Positions 27,624 to 36,157 are shown, numbered from the stretch's first letter. The stretch: DNA of 64,000 bases from CAIWHR01 sp963724975 (GCA_963724975.1 CAVRXB010000003.1:124001-188000), one strand, 5' to 3'. Notes: generated by a model not told the origin, from the letters alone. Made by a program: numbers and translations.

Positions 27624-29438
27624 TCACGCGCGGCGGAACCGGTAAATCGCGAGCTCGCCCCGCAGGTTCGCGAGCACGTTGACCGAACGCTCGCCGGCCA
27701 GGACGACGCGCTTCTCGACCACGCAATTGCGCTCGCGCAGGAACGCGTCGAAATCGGCCACCGTGCAAAGGTGGATGTTCGGCGTGTCGTACCACTGGTA
27801 AGGCAGGCTCTGCGAGACCGGCATCCGCCCGTTGAGAATCTGCCACCGGTGCGACCAGTGGCCGAAGTTCGGGAACGTTACGATCACTTCGCGGCCGACG
27901 CGCAGCATCTCCGCGACGATCTCCTCGGTGTGCCGCATCGCCTGCAGCGTCTGCGACAGTATCACGCAGTCGAACGACGCATCGTCGAATCCGGCAAGGC
28001 CGCTTTCGAGATCGCTCTGCAGCACGTTGATCCCGTTCTTCACGCTGGCGAGCACGCCGTCGGGGGCGATTTCGATTCCGTACCCGCGGACGTTGCGCTC
28101 GCGGCGCAGATAGGCAAGCAGGCTGCCATCGCCGCATCCGAGGTCCAGCACCTGTGCGCCCGGCTCGATCCAGCTCGCGATCGTCGCGAAGTCGGTCCGG
28201 CGCGCATAGCGCTCGAGTTCGTTGATCTTGCGCTTCACGTCGGCGCCGAAGCGGAACGTCGAGTAGTCGGCGTCGAGCGCGATGTTGCGGAAATACGTGC
28301 GCACCAGCGCGTGATACTGCGGATCGTCGAGCAGAAACGCATCGTGGCCATGCGGCGCATCGATCTCCGCGTAGCAGACATCGCGCCGATGGTCGACCAG
28401 AGCCTTCACGATCTCGCGCGAACGCGATGGCGGAAATCGCCAGTCGGTGGTGAACGCAGCCACCAGGAACTTGCATTCGGCGGGGGCCAGCGCGCGCGCC
28501 AGGTCGCCCCCTGTCGCAGTGGCGGGGTCGAAATAGTCGAGCGCCTTCGTGATGCGCAAGTACGTGTTGGCGTCGAAATATTCGGCGAACTTCTCCCCCT
28601 GGTGGCGCAGATACGCTTCGATCTGGAACTCGGGAGCGAACGAGTACCGGATGCCGTCACGCAACTGGCGGCCGAATTTCTCCTCCATCTGGAGATCGGA
28701 CAAGTAGGTGATATGGCCGATCATCCGGGCGATGCGCAGCCCGCGGCGTGGCAGCGTGTGGTAGGTGGCGAAATGGCCGTCGTGGAAATCGGGATCGGTC
28801 ATGATCGCCTGCCGGGCGACCTCGTTGAACGCGATGTTCTGCGCCGACAGGTTGGGTGCGGCGGCGATCGCCAGCGCGTGCCGAATCCGCTTCGGATAGC
28901 GGATGGCCCACGCGAGCGCCTGCATCCCGCCGAGGCTGCCGCCCATTACCGCCGCGAATTGCGCGATACCGAGTTTATCGGCGAGGCGCGCCTGCGCATC
29001 GACCCAGTCCTCGACGGTGACGACAGGAAAATCGCCGCCCCACGGAGCGCCCGTCTCCGCGTTGATCGACTGCGGCCCAGTGGAGCCGAAACAGCTTCCG
29101 AGATTGTTGACGCCGATGACAAAGAAGCGATTGGTGTCGAGCGGCTTGCCCGGCCCGATCATGTTGTCCCACCAGCCGATATTGTCCGGCTCGCCTTCGT
29201 ACCAGCCCGCGACATGGTGCGAAGCGTTGAGCGCGTGACAGATCAAGACCGCGTTGGAGCGCTCGACGTTGAGCGTGCCGTAGGTCTCGAACGCGAGCTC
29301 GAAGCTCGGCAACGTTGCCCCGCAGGCGAGCTGCAGCGGCGCGTCGAAATGAGCGCGCTGGGCGACCACGGCGCCGATCGAGGTTGCCCTGGCAGCTGGC
29401 GCGCCGCTGCCGGCGGTGGTTGCGGCGAAAGAGGCCAT
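27624..29438 (-). CDS. MetX-MetW fusion: homoserine O-acyltransferase plus MetW
   Basis: One uninterrupted 604-residue frame joins two proteins usually encoded by neighbouring genes. Residues ~20-385 are the alpha/beta-hydrolase MetX, which acylates homoserine in methionine synthesis, with nucleophile S168 in MGGSLGGMQ, D332 in FTTDWRFPP and H365 in HGHDAFL. Residues ~400-604 are the SAM-binding-like MetW domain (motif VLDLGCGDGSLLAYL, then NVLQSDLESGL and FPNFGHWSHRW). The linker (YSTFRFGADVKRKINELERY) is short. In other bacteria MetW partners MetX, so fusion fixes a 1:1 ratio. Acetyl or succinyl specificity is not decided here. Confidence 0.93.
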   Translation of the reverse strand: MASFAATTAGSGAPAARATSIGAVVAQRAHFDAPLQLACGATLPSFELAFETYGTLNVERSNAVLICHALNASHHVAGWYEGEPDNIGWWDNMIGPGKPLDTNRFFVIGVNNLGSCFGSTGPQSINAETGAPWGGDFPVVTVEDWVDAQARLADKLGIAQFAAVMGGSLGGMQALAWAIRYPKRIRHALAIAAAPNLSAQNIAFNEVARQAIMTDPDFHDGHFATYHTLPRRGLRIARMIGHITYLSDLQMEEKFGRQLRDGIRYSFAPEFQIEAYLRHQGEKFAEYFDANTYLRITKALDYFDPATATGGDLARALAPAECKFLVAAFTTDWRFPPSRSREIVKALVDHRRDVCYAEIDAPHGHDAFLLDDPQYHALVRTYFRNIALDADYSTFRFGADVKRKINELERYARRTDFATIASWIEPGAQVLDLGCGDGSLLAYLRRERNVRGYGIEIAPDGVLASVKNGINVLQSDLESGLAGFDDASFDCVILSQTLQAMRHTEEIVAEMLRVGREVIVTFPNFGHWSHRWQILNGRMPVSQSLPYQWYDTPNIHLCTVADFDAFLRERNCVVEKRVVLAGERSVNVLANLRGELAIYRFRRA

Positions 29439-29794
29439 GCGATTGGTTGGCGATAGGGGAACAGAAAACCCGACCAGCTGCGCGCTAACCGGGTGGGTCG
29501 GGGATTCTCCCCTCGCCGCTCCGCTTTAGCCGGATTTGTCGCATACATCCCGTTCGTCGGGACGCCGCGCGCGCCCGCAAGCTGGTTCAAATCGGCGCTG
29601 CGGCAAAGTCTAGCCCGTCCAGCCTCGTTTGCCTATCATGGCCGCCGCTCTGCCTCCCCAGCGGCCCCGCCTGAGCACGTGACGCCGAGTGCTTGCCGGC
29701 TTCATGACAATGGAATATCCTGTGATGCTGGCCTTCATCGTCCCCGGGCGGGCAAAAGAAACCGGGGGCAAAGGCCCGTTCAAGGGAGATTCCG
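29439..29794. other. 356-base gap between metXW and the secreted repeat protein
   Basis: This divergent intergenic region holds the metXW leader on the minus strand, including the hairpin with T-tract described separately, and presumably promoters for both flanking genes. Apart from the hairpin I see a GGGGATTCTCCCC inverted repeat (29500-29512) and a GCTAA/TTAGC pair bracketing it. No RNA gene is recognised. Confidence 0.4.
29460..29502 (-). terminator. Hairpin with T-tract in the metXW leader, possible attenuator
   Basis: Read on the minus strand, CCCGACC (29496-29502) pairs with GGTCGGG (29469-29475) across a 20-base loop and is followed directly by TTTTCTGT. This has the form of an intrinsic terminator, yet it lies in the leader just upstream of the metXW start at 29438. 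That is the position expected of an attenuator, and it overlaps an alternative GGGGA/TCCCC hairpin. No recognised riboswitch core was found by eye. Confidence 0.5.
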
Positions 29795-31357
29795 ATGTCG
29801 AGGCATGCGGCATTCGCGCTCGCACTGATGCTGGCAATCGCGGCAGGAGTGTCATCCGATGTCTCGGCGCAAACGTGCACGATCCCGGTAGCCAACGCTG
29901 CCAATCCGGGGTGCGGGGACGCGTACCGCGGGATGGTTCTCTATGGGCAGGTTCCGGCGCCGGGCATCCCGTACACGTGGTCGTGCAACCAGTGCCATAG
30001 CGACAATCCGCTTACCGACACGATAAATAAGCCGGCGCCCGCCCCGTCGTTGATCCTTGCCGCCCCTCGCAACCCGGTCTATATCCAGGACATGATGTAC
30101 AAACAGTCGGAGGCCAAGCCCATCATTCTGGCAATGGAATCCTGCTGCCTTAGCGACCGCCCGCCCGACAACGTCATGGGCGATCTCGGCGACCTCGCCG
30201 AGTTCCTTTACACGTGCAGGATGGGGATCGCCCCCTGCGTCACCGGTGGTGGCGGTGGCGGCGGCGGTGGCGGCGGCTCGACACCGGGCGAGCTTCAGGG
30301 CTCGGGCTCGATGGCATTCGGCAGCAAGGTCGTCGGCTCGACCAACGCCGCTTTGACGCTGACGCTGACCAACATCGGCAGCGGCACCGTCCACATTTCA
30401 AGCGTGACGAACAGCAACGCAGCCGATTTCACGATCACCTCCAACACCTGCGCGTCGCTTTCGCAAACGGCGTCGTGCGGCATCACCGTGACCTTCCACC
30501 CGACCGCGGCCGGCGCGCGCAGCGCGTCGGTGACCGTGACGAGCGATGGCCTCTACAGCACGCAGAGCTTCACCTTTGCCGGCACGGGTATCGTGGGAGC
30601 CGCCAGCTACCAAGGCATGTGGTGGAACCCGAGCGAGGATGGATGGGGCATCAATCTCGAACATCAGGGCGACATCATATTCGCCACCTGGTTCACCTAC
30701 GATCTTACCGGCAAGGCCTGGTGGCTCGTGATGATCGCCAATGCGGGCGCGGGCAACACGTACGCAGGAAAGATTTATAAAACGACCGGATCTTCGTATC
30801 TTGCTTCGACGTTCAGCAAGGGCGACCCCAAAGAGGTCGGCGCCGGCGTTCTGACATTTGCCGACAGCGGCCACGCCACGTTCGAGTACACCGTCAACGG
30901 CATTCCACAGACGAAGCCAATCGTCCCGCAGCAATTCGGTACGCTGCCGACGTGCGTCTATAGCGCCGCGGCGAATCTTGCCGACACGACAAACTACCAA
31001 GGTCTGTGGTGGAACTCGAACGAGGACGGGTGGGGTATCAACTTTGCCCATCAGGGCGCCATCATATTTGCGTCCTGGTTTACGTTCGACGTCGATACAT
31101 CGCCGTTGTGGCTCGTCTCGATAATGAAGAAGGGCGCGACAGGCGAAACCTTTTCCGGCGACCTCCTCCGGATGACGGCGACCCCGTTCAATGCAACACC
31201 CTTCAAGAAAAACGACCCGACGACGGTGGGCAAGGCAACGCTGGCGTTCTCGAACGGCAACAGCGTAACTTTCCAGTACACGATCGGGAGCAACGGGACG
31301 ATCACGAAGCACCTCACCCACGAGGCCCTGCGGCCCGGCGGTACCGTCTGCAATTAG
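29795..31357 (+). CDS. Secreted heme-motif / ASH-type / tandem-repeat protein
   Basis: A 520-residue exported protein with modular build. Residues 1-25 are a signal peptide (cut near VSAQ). Residues ~26-150 hold one CxxCH heme-attachment motif (C64-H68, CNQCH) and further cysteines. Eleven glycines (152-162) form a linker. Residues ~165-268 are a beta-sandwich of the choice-of-anchor/ASH type (MAFGSKVVGSTNAALTLTLTNIGSGTV, CGITVTFHPTAAGARSASVTV). Two homologous units follow, beginning YQGMWWNPSEDGWGINLEHQG (residue ~273) and YQGLWWNSNEDGWGINFAHQG (residue ~401), each about 125 residues and rich in Trp. The function is unknown; surface redox or ligand binding is possible. Confidence 0.8.
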   Translation: MSRHAAFALALMLAIAAGVSSDVSAQTCTIPVANAANPGCGDAYRGMVLYGQVPAPGIPYTWSCNQCHSDNPLTDTINKPAPAPSLILAAPRNPVYIQDMMYKQSEAKPIILAMESCCLSDRPPDNVMGDLGDLAEFLYTCRMGIAPCVTGGGGGGGGGGGSTPGELQGSGSMAFGSKVVGSTNAALTLTLTNIGSGTVHISSVTNSNAADFTITSNTCASLSQTASCGITVTFHPTAAGARSASVTVTSDGLYSTQSFTFAGTGIVGAASYQGMWWNPSEDGWGINLEHQGDIIFATWFTYDLTGKAWWLVMIANAGAGNTYAGKIYKTTGSSYLASTFSKGDPKEVGAGVLTFADSGHATFEYTVNGIPQTKPIVPQQFGTLPTCVYSAAANLADTTNYQGLWWNSNEDGWGINFAHQGAIIFASWFTFDVDTSPLWLVSIMKKGATGETFSGDLLRMTATPFNATPFKKNDPTTVGKATLAFSNGNSVTFQYTIGSNGTITKHLTHEALRPGGTVCN

Positions 31358-31373
31358 CAATGCAGAATGACGG

Positions 31374-32288
31374 CTAGGCGCGTGCAGCGGCGGGCCCGCG
31401 CAGCGTGCCATCCGGCGCCACGGCGATATAGCTCAGCCCCTGCTGCAGGAGGAAGGCTTCGCCCGCATCCTCCATCAGCATCGCCATCGTCGAGCAACTT
31501 CCCGCGACGATGCAAAGCGGCGCCACCACACTGACCGACTGCCAGTACGCGACAGGCATTCCGCTGCGCGGATCGAGGATGTGACAGTAGCGGCGACCGT
31601 CAAGCTCGAAAAAACGCTCGTAATCACCACTCGTCGCAACCGCGCCATCGACAAGATCAACCGACGCGATCGTTCTTCCGTCTTGCCGAGGATGCTTGAT
31701 GCCCACGCGCCATGGCGCACCGTTCGCCTGCGTTCCGATGGCGCGGACGTCGCCGCCCAGATTGACAAGCCCGTGCGCGATCCCGTGATCGAGCAGGATC
31801 GTCGCCATCCGGTCGGCCGCGTATTCCTTGCCGATGCCGCCGAAGTCGATCTCCATGCCGGTTCGCGGCAACCGGATTGTTCGCTCGTTCCACTCGACGT
31901 CCGCCCAGCCGATTCGCGCGAGCGCGGCCGCGAGTGCCGCCTCGTCGGGAAGTACCGGCGGCTGGCGCCGGAAATCCCATGCGCGCCGCAGAACACCGGA
32001 CGTGATGTCGAACAGCCCGCCGCTTTGCGCGTAGCAACGGTCCGCGTACGTAATGAGCGCCGCGGTCTCGGGATCGATGCCGACGGGCCCGCCGCCGGCG
32101 GCCCGATTGATGCGCGTGGTCAGGCTGTCGTCCAGATAGCGGGAGTATTTCGCTTCGATGCGTCGCACGTCGGCGATGGCGGCGTCCGCCGCTCCGCGCG
32201 CGCGTTGCGCGTCGGCGTCGAGTTGAATCTCGTTTTCCGACGCCATCGCGCGAAAGGGTATGCGCTGCAAGGCCACCTTGCGAACCAC
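31374..32288 (-). CDS. apbE: ApbE-family FAD:protein FMN transferase
   Basis: A Mg-dependent flavin transferase that attaches FMN from FAD to Thr/Ser of target proteins. The 304-residue protein has the ApbE core: SRYLDDSLTTRINRAAGG, GLFDITSGVLRRAWDF, EIDFGGIGKEYAADRMATIL, HGLVNLGGDVRAIG, GAVATSGDYERFFELDGRRYCHILDPRSGMPV (the conserved T/S-Gly and His-Asp area) and a C-terminal STMAMLMEDAGEAFL. No signal peptide is evident: the N-terminus VALQRIPFRAMASENEIQL starts directly with the fold, which is unusual for ApbE. It is the last gene of the TlpA-DUF4266-DUF3570-ApbE operon. Confidence 0.9.
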   Translation of the reverse strand: MVRKVALQRIPFRAMASENEIQLDADAQRARGAADAAIADVRRIEAKYSRYLDDSLTTRINRAAGGGPVGIDPETAALITYADRCYAQSGGLFDITSGVLRRAWDFRRQPPVLPDEAALAAALARIGWADVEWNERTIRLPRTGMEIDFGGIGKEYAADRMATILLDHGIAHGLVNLGGDVRAIGTQANGAPWRVGIKHPRQDGRTIASVDLVDGAVATSGDYERFFELDGRRYCHILDPRSGMPVAYWQSVSVVAPLCIVAGSCSTMAMLMEDAGEAFLLQQGLSYIAVAPDGTLRGPAAARA

Positions 32289-32299
32289 CCAACCGCCGA

Positions 32300-33538
32300 T
32301 CAGAACGTCTTATTGATACCGACGATCAGCCAACGTGCCGAGAATGGCTCGAGTCCCGGGCTGCCGCCACCGATTCGCCAGTTCGACTGCTGCCGATAGA
32401 AATCGGCGCGCAGCTCGGCGCTCCACCCGTCCGCCAGCACCTTGCTCACGGTGACACCCACAGTGAAGGCACCGAAGGCCGAAAGCCGCGTGTCCATCGA
32501 GTATGGCTCACCCAGAACGAAACCGCTTCCGGGCGGCGGGTTGTGATAGAAAACAGCGGCCGCCTGCGTGTAGTAGCGAATGGCGGGCGTCACGCTCCAC
32601 TCCTGCGGGAGCGCCTGGACCCACGCTGCAGTGACCGTGTTGGAATCGCTGCCGAATGAATCGTTGAGATAGCGGTACGACAAGCGCAGCGCCGCGTCGG
32701 GCCCCGCGAAGTACTGGTTGTAGCGCGTAAGCCATGCCAAGATCCGGCGCTCGGAGGGGCGCTTGTCGAGGAGCTTATACGGATCGTTGTAATAGCCGTG
32801 CCCGTACGAGTAGGTCAGGTTCGACTGCACAATCGCCGTCGGCGAGAGCGCCTGCGTGACGCCGGCGAGGTACTCGAGGCTATTGCGCGGCGCATTGGTG
32901 ATGCCGCCCGCGGTGCTGTTTTGCGGATTGATGCGGTCGTTGGCGCCAGCGATGCTGATCGCGTACGTGCGGTTGCGATCGTCCGAGTAGATGCGGGCGT
33001 CGACCGACCCGCCGCGCGAAAGGTAATCGCGCTCGGACGACACGACGCCGCCGATGCCGAGCGACCAGTCGCCAAAGTACTTCGTCACCTTGGCATCGCC
33101 GGCAGTTCGATAGTCGGTGACACCAAGACCCGATGCGCCCGACAGCGTGTTATGAAACAGCGGGGAAGCGCCTGACATCGCGTCGTACACGACCGAAGCT
33201 TCGACTTCGGTCGTATCGTTGAGAGGCACGAGCGTGTAAAGCGACGGGCTCCGCACGGTCATCCGGCTTGCGCCCGGTTGCCAGTCCCGGTAATCGAGAT
33301 ATTTGAGCTCCAGAATTCCACGGTCGGCGACCGCCTGCGCCGAGGCACCCACGGGCAGCATTCCCGGCAGCGCGAGCGCCGCAGCGAAGAGTGCACTCGC
33401 GGCGGGTGCCGGAGCACGTTTCGCTTCTGCACGGCGGACGGCGGCAAGGCAGCGACCGAATTCCGGATCGCGGACGGCGGCGGCGATCGCGCGCACCTCG
33501 CCCAATTGTCGCGTGGCCTCGCGATCAGTTGCAGCCAC
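32300..33538 (-). CDS. DUF3570 outer-membrane-like protein
   Basis: A 412-residue exported protein of the DUF3570 family, rich in alternating aromatic beta strands like an outer-membrane barrel and ending in KTF with a terminal Phe. A hydrophobic export segment (ASALFAAALALPGMLPVGASAQA) precedes the mature part. Residues 119-125 read DAMSGAS, followed by a second SGAS at 133-136. The first matches the Dxx(S/T)xA(T/S) pattern of known ApbE flavinylation sites. GTG 33538, overlapping the DUF4266 stop, is the likely start; the frame extends upstream without homology. It is linked to apbE by 11 bases. Confidence 0.82.
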   Translation of the reverse strand: MAATDREATRQLGEVRAIAAAVRDPEFGRCLAAVRRAEAKRAPAPAASALFAAALALPGMLPVGASAQAVADRGILELKYLDYRDWQPGASRMTVRSPSLYTLVPLNDTTEVEASVVYDAMSGASPLFHNTLSGASGLGVTDYRTAGDAKVTKYFGDWSLGIGGVVSSERDYLSRGGSVDARIYSDDRNRTYAISIAGANDRINPQNSTAGGITNAPRNSLEYLAGVTQALSPTAIVQSNLTYSYGHGYYNDPYKLLDKRPSERRILAWLTRYNQYFAGPDAALRLSYRYLNDSFGSDSNTVTAAWVQALPQEWSVTPAIRYYTQAAAVFYHNPPPGSGFVLGEPYSMDTRLSAFGAFTVGVTVSKVLADGWSAELRADFYRQQSNWRIGGGSPGLEPFSARWLIVGINKTF

Positions 33539-33749
33539 ACCCGCCCCCGCCGACACCGTAGCCGCCGGTCGCCGCTTCCTTGCTCGTGTAGATGTGCTGC
33601 TGGATCTTCGTTTCGAGCTTGTCGGGGTCGATCTGCATCGATGCTTTCGCGAGATCCCCGCGCTCCCACGGCTTGGGCGGCTCCATCGTCGCGCAGCCGG
33701 CGGCGGCGACAGCCGCAATGAAAATGAACAAACACAACGAATGGCGCAT
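33525..33749 (-). CDS. DUF4266 small lipoprotein
   Basis: A 74-residue lipoprotein with signal LCLFIFIAAVAAAGC (lipid-modified Cys at 18) and the DUF4266 body EPPKPWERGDLAKASMQIDP, TKIQQHIYTSKEAATGGYGVGGGGCGCN. The C-terminal Gly/Cys tail (two cysteines) could hold a metal or a thiol target for the neighbouring TlpA-like protein. ATG 33749 has GGAG seven bases upstream; an alternative ATG at 33779 overlaps the tlpA-like stop. The stop lies inside the start of the DUF3570 gene. Confidence 0.82.
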   Translation of the reverse strand: MRHSLCLFIFIAAVAAAGCATMEPPKPWERGDLAKASMQIDPDKLETKIQQHIYTSKEAATGGYGVGGGGCGCN

Positions 33750-33775
33750 CGGAAACTCCGTAAGTGATCCTGTCA

Positions 33776-34294
33776 TCATCGAGCCGGAAGAAGCGCACGG
33801 ATACGCTCCTCGAACACCGTCTTCTGTTCATCGCGAAATCCACTCTCGACTGCGACCACCTTGCCGGCGGCGTCGATCAGATACGAGCTTGGCATGCCTT
33901 TGACGGCATACGCTTCGGGGGTCTTTCCCGCTTCATCGTAGACAATCGTGAAAGTCGCCGGCGTCTGCTGCAGAAAGCGCTCGGCGTCGGGTCGCCGCTT
34001 GTCGACGTTGACGCCCACCACGGTGAATCCGCGTGCACCGTACTTCTGGTGCATTTCATTCAGCCAGGGAAACGACCGCCGGCACGGGCCGCACCACGAA
34101 GCCCAGAAATCGACGTAGACGACGCGGCCCTTCAGCTTGTCGAGAGCGACCGACTCGCCGCCGGCGGTGGGCAGGACGAATGACGGCGCGACATCGCCGA
34201 CGCCGACGGCCAATGTCGCCACCGCGTGCAGTATCGCCGCCGCGACGAGCGCGAGGCGCGCCAGCAGCAACACTCGACGGTGGTTAAGAATCAT
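33776..34294 (-). CDS. TlpA-like periplasmic thioredoxin-fold protein
   Basis: A 172-residue protein with an N-terminal membrane anchor or signal (about residues 8-30) and a thioredoxin/TlpA-ResA fold. The active site is WCGPC (C68, C71) in FWASWCGPCRRSFPWL, with the cis-Pro region VKGMPSSYLIDAAGKV. It would reduce or isomerise disulfides in the periplasm. It is the first gene of the operon with the DUF4266 lipoprotein (two C-terminal Cys), DUF3570 protein and ApbE, which are its probable clients. Confidence 0.9.
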   Translation of the reverse strand: MILNHRRVLLLARLALVAAAILHAVATLAVGVGDVAPSFVLPTAGGESVALDKLKGRVVYVDFWASWCGPCRRSFPWLNEMHQKYGARGFTVVGVNVDKRRPDAERFLQQTPATFTIVYDEAGKTPEAYAVKGMPSSYLIDAAGKVVAVESGFRDEQKTVFEERIRALLPAR

Positions 34295-34420
34295 CGTTGC
34301 CTCGCAGAACTCTGACGTTGTAAACCGGCCGCCGCGGCGGACATTCCATCGCCCCGAACGCCAATTATGCCATTGTCATTATGCCGGCTGCGCCCGTCAG
34401 CTACACGGCACGGCGTTATT

Positions 34421-36157
34421 TCACCCGTTCAGCTTGTCGAGCAGCTTCGAAAGACGCGCCGGATCGTCGACACGGTGCATCCGCGTGACGAGCGCGCGCG
34501 CGCGCGCAACATCGGTCGTCAGCACGCGCTGCTTGATCGACAGCAGATGCGCAGGATGCATCGACAGGTTGGTGAGGCCGAGTCCGAGGAGCAGCCTCGT
34601 AAGGCGTGTCTCGCCCGCCATCTCGCCGCACACGGCGATCGGCACCTTGGCACGGTCAGCCGCCGCGATCGCCATCGCGATCAGCCTCAGAACCGCCGGG
34701 TGCAGCGGATCATAGAGGTGCGACACGGTGTCGTCCGCACGGTCGACGGCAAGCGTGTACTGAATGAGGTCGTTGGTGCCGATGGACAGGAAGTCGAGGC
34801 GCTTCAGGAACGCCGAGATCGCGAGCACCGCGGCCGGAATTTCGATCATCCCGCCAATCTCAATTCCCGAATCGAACGGGATGTCTTCCTCGCGCAGCGC
34901 TTCCTTCGCCTGCGCGATCATTGCGAGCGTCTGGTCGATTTCCGAGACCGAGACCAGCATCGGGACCAAGATCTTCACTTTGCCGTAATGCGACGCCCGC
35001 AGGATCGCGCGAAGCTGCGTAAGGAAGAGCCGCGGTTCGGCGAGACAGAAGCGGACCGCGCGCAGACCAAGCGCGGGATTCGGTGCGACCCGCGCGAGTC
35101 CTTCGAGCCCCGCCGCCTGCTTGTCCGCGCCCAAATCGAAGGTTCGAATCGTCACCGGTTTTCCGCGCATACCCTCTGCCACGCTGCGGAACGCCTCGAA
35201 TTGTTCGTCCTCCGACGGCAGGCCTTCCCGGTTGAGAAACAGGAACTCCGAACGGAAGAGACCGATGCCGCTCGCTCCGTTCTCTAGCGTCTGCATGAGA
35301 TCGCCGGGGAGCTCGATGTTCGCCTGCAACTCGATCTCGACGCCGTCGATCGACGTCGCGGGCTTGGTGATGAGCCGGCGCAGGCGAGCGCGCTCCAGCG
35401 AGAGCTCTCCCTGCTTCAGCCGGTATTCGGCCAGCACCGACTTGTCCGGATTGACGATGACGACGTTGTTCGTGCCGTCGACGATCAGAAGCTCGTTCTC
35501 GCGGATCAGCTGCCGCGCGTTGTGCGTCGCGACGACCGCCGGCACGGCAAGACTGCGCGCGACGATGGCGGTGTGCGACGTCGCGCCGCCGACGTCGGTC
35601 AGGAACGCCGCGTAGCGGTGCCGCTTGAACTGGATGACGTCGGCCGGAGAGAGATCGTGCGCGACCAGGATCGTGTGCTGCTCGGCGCCGGCCGGCGCGA
35701 CGGGCCCCGGCTTTCCGAGCAGGCGCTTCAGGATGCGTTCGACGACCTGCACGACGTCGGCCTTGCGTTCGCGCAGATAGGGATCGTCGATCGTGTCGAA
35801 TTGCTCGACCAGCACGTTCATCTGCTGGACGAGCGCCCACTCGGCGTTGCAGCGCTGCTCGGCGATGATCTTCTTTGGCGTGTCCGACAACGTCGGATCG
35901 GTGAGGATCATCCAGTGCACATCGAGGAACGCGCCGAATTCCGCCGGCGCATCGCCGCCTGTCATCGTCGCATGAAGTCCCTCGAGCTCGCGTTGCACTT
36001 CGCGTATCGCATTATCGAAGCGCGCGATCTCGGCACCGACGTTGCCCGAATCGATCGTGTAGTGCGCGACCTCGAGCGTGGCGTGCGAGACGAGCTGCGC
36101 CCGTCCGATCGCGATGCCGCCGGAAACGCCGACACCGTGCAGCGCGAAGCTCGTCAT
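34421..36157 (-). CDS. ptsI: Phosphotransferase system enzyme I
   Basis: Transfers phosphate from PEP to HPr. The 578-residue protein has the N-terminal HPr-binding domain, the phospho-histidine in GGATSHTAIVARSLAVPAVV, and the PEP-binding barrel (GIGLFRSEFLFLNR, TIRTFDLGADKQ, NPALGLRAVRFCL, GIEIGGMIEIPAA, FLSIGTNDLIQYTLAVDRA, CGEMAGE). It is encoded with HPr and a mannose-type EIIA but no sugar permease, as is common in Betaproteobacteria where the chain is regulatory. Confidence 0.95.
   Translation of the reverse strand: MTSFALHGVGVSGGIAIGRAQLVSHATLEVAHYTIDSGNVGAEIARFDNAIREVQRELEGLHATMTGGDAPAEFGAFLDVHWMILTDPTLSDTPKKIIAEQRCNAEWALVQQMNVLVEQFDTIDDPYLRERKADVVQVVERILKRLLGKPGPVAPAGAEQHTILVAHDLSPADVIQFKRHRYAAFLTDVGGATSHTAIVARSLAVPAVVATHNARQLIRENELLIVDGTNNVVIVNPDKSVLAEYRLKQGELSLERARLRRLITKPATSIDGVEIELQANIELPGDLMQTLENGASGIGLFRSEFLFLNREGLPSEDEQFEAFRSVAEGMRGKPVTIRTFDLGADKQAAGLEGLARVAPNPALGLRAVRFCLAEPRLFLTQLRAILRASHYGKVKILVPMLVSVSEIDQTLAMIAQAKEALREEDIPFDSGIEIGGMIEIPAAVLAISAFLKRLDFLSIGTNDLIQYTLAVDRADDTVSHLYDPLHPAVLRLIAMAIAAADRAKVPIAVCGEMAGETRLTRLLLGLGLTNLSMHPAHLLSIKQRVLTTDVARARALVTRMHRVDDPARLSKLLDKLNG

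Noticed and set aside
27591..29456. 621-codon plus-strand frame opposite metXW
   Set aside because: Antisense of a highly conserved fusion gene; high-GC DNA keeps such frames open by chance.
30252..30285. GGTGGC-rich tract considered as a regulatory repeat
   Set aside because: It encodes the polyglycine linker of the secreted protein in frame.
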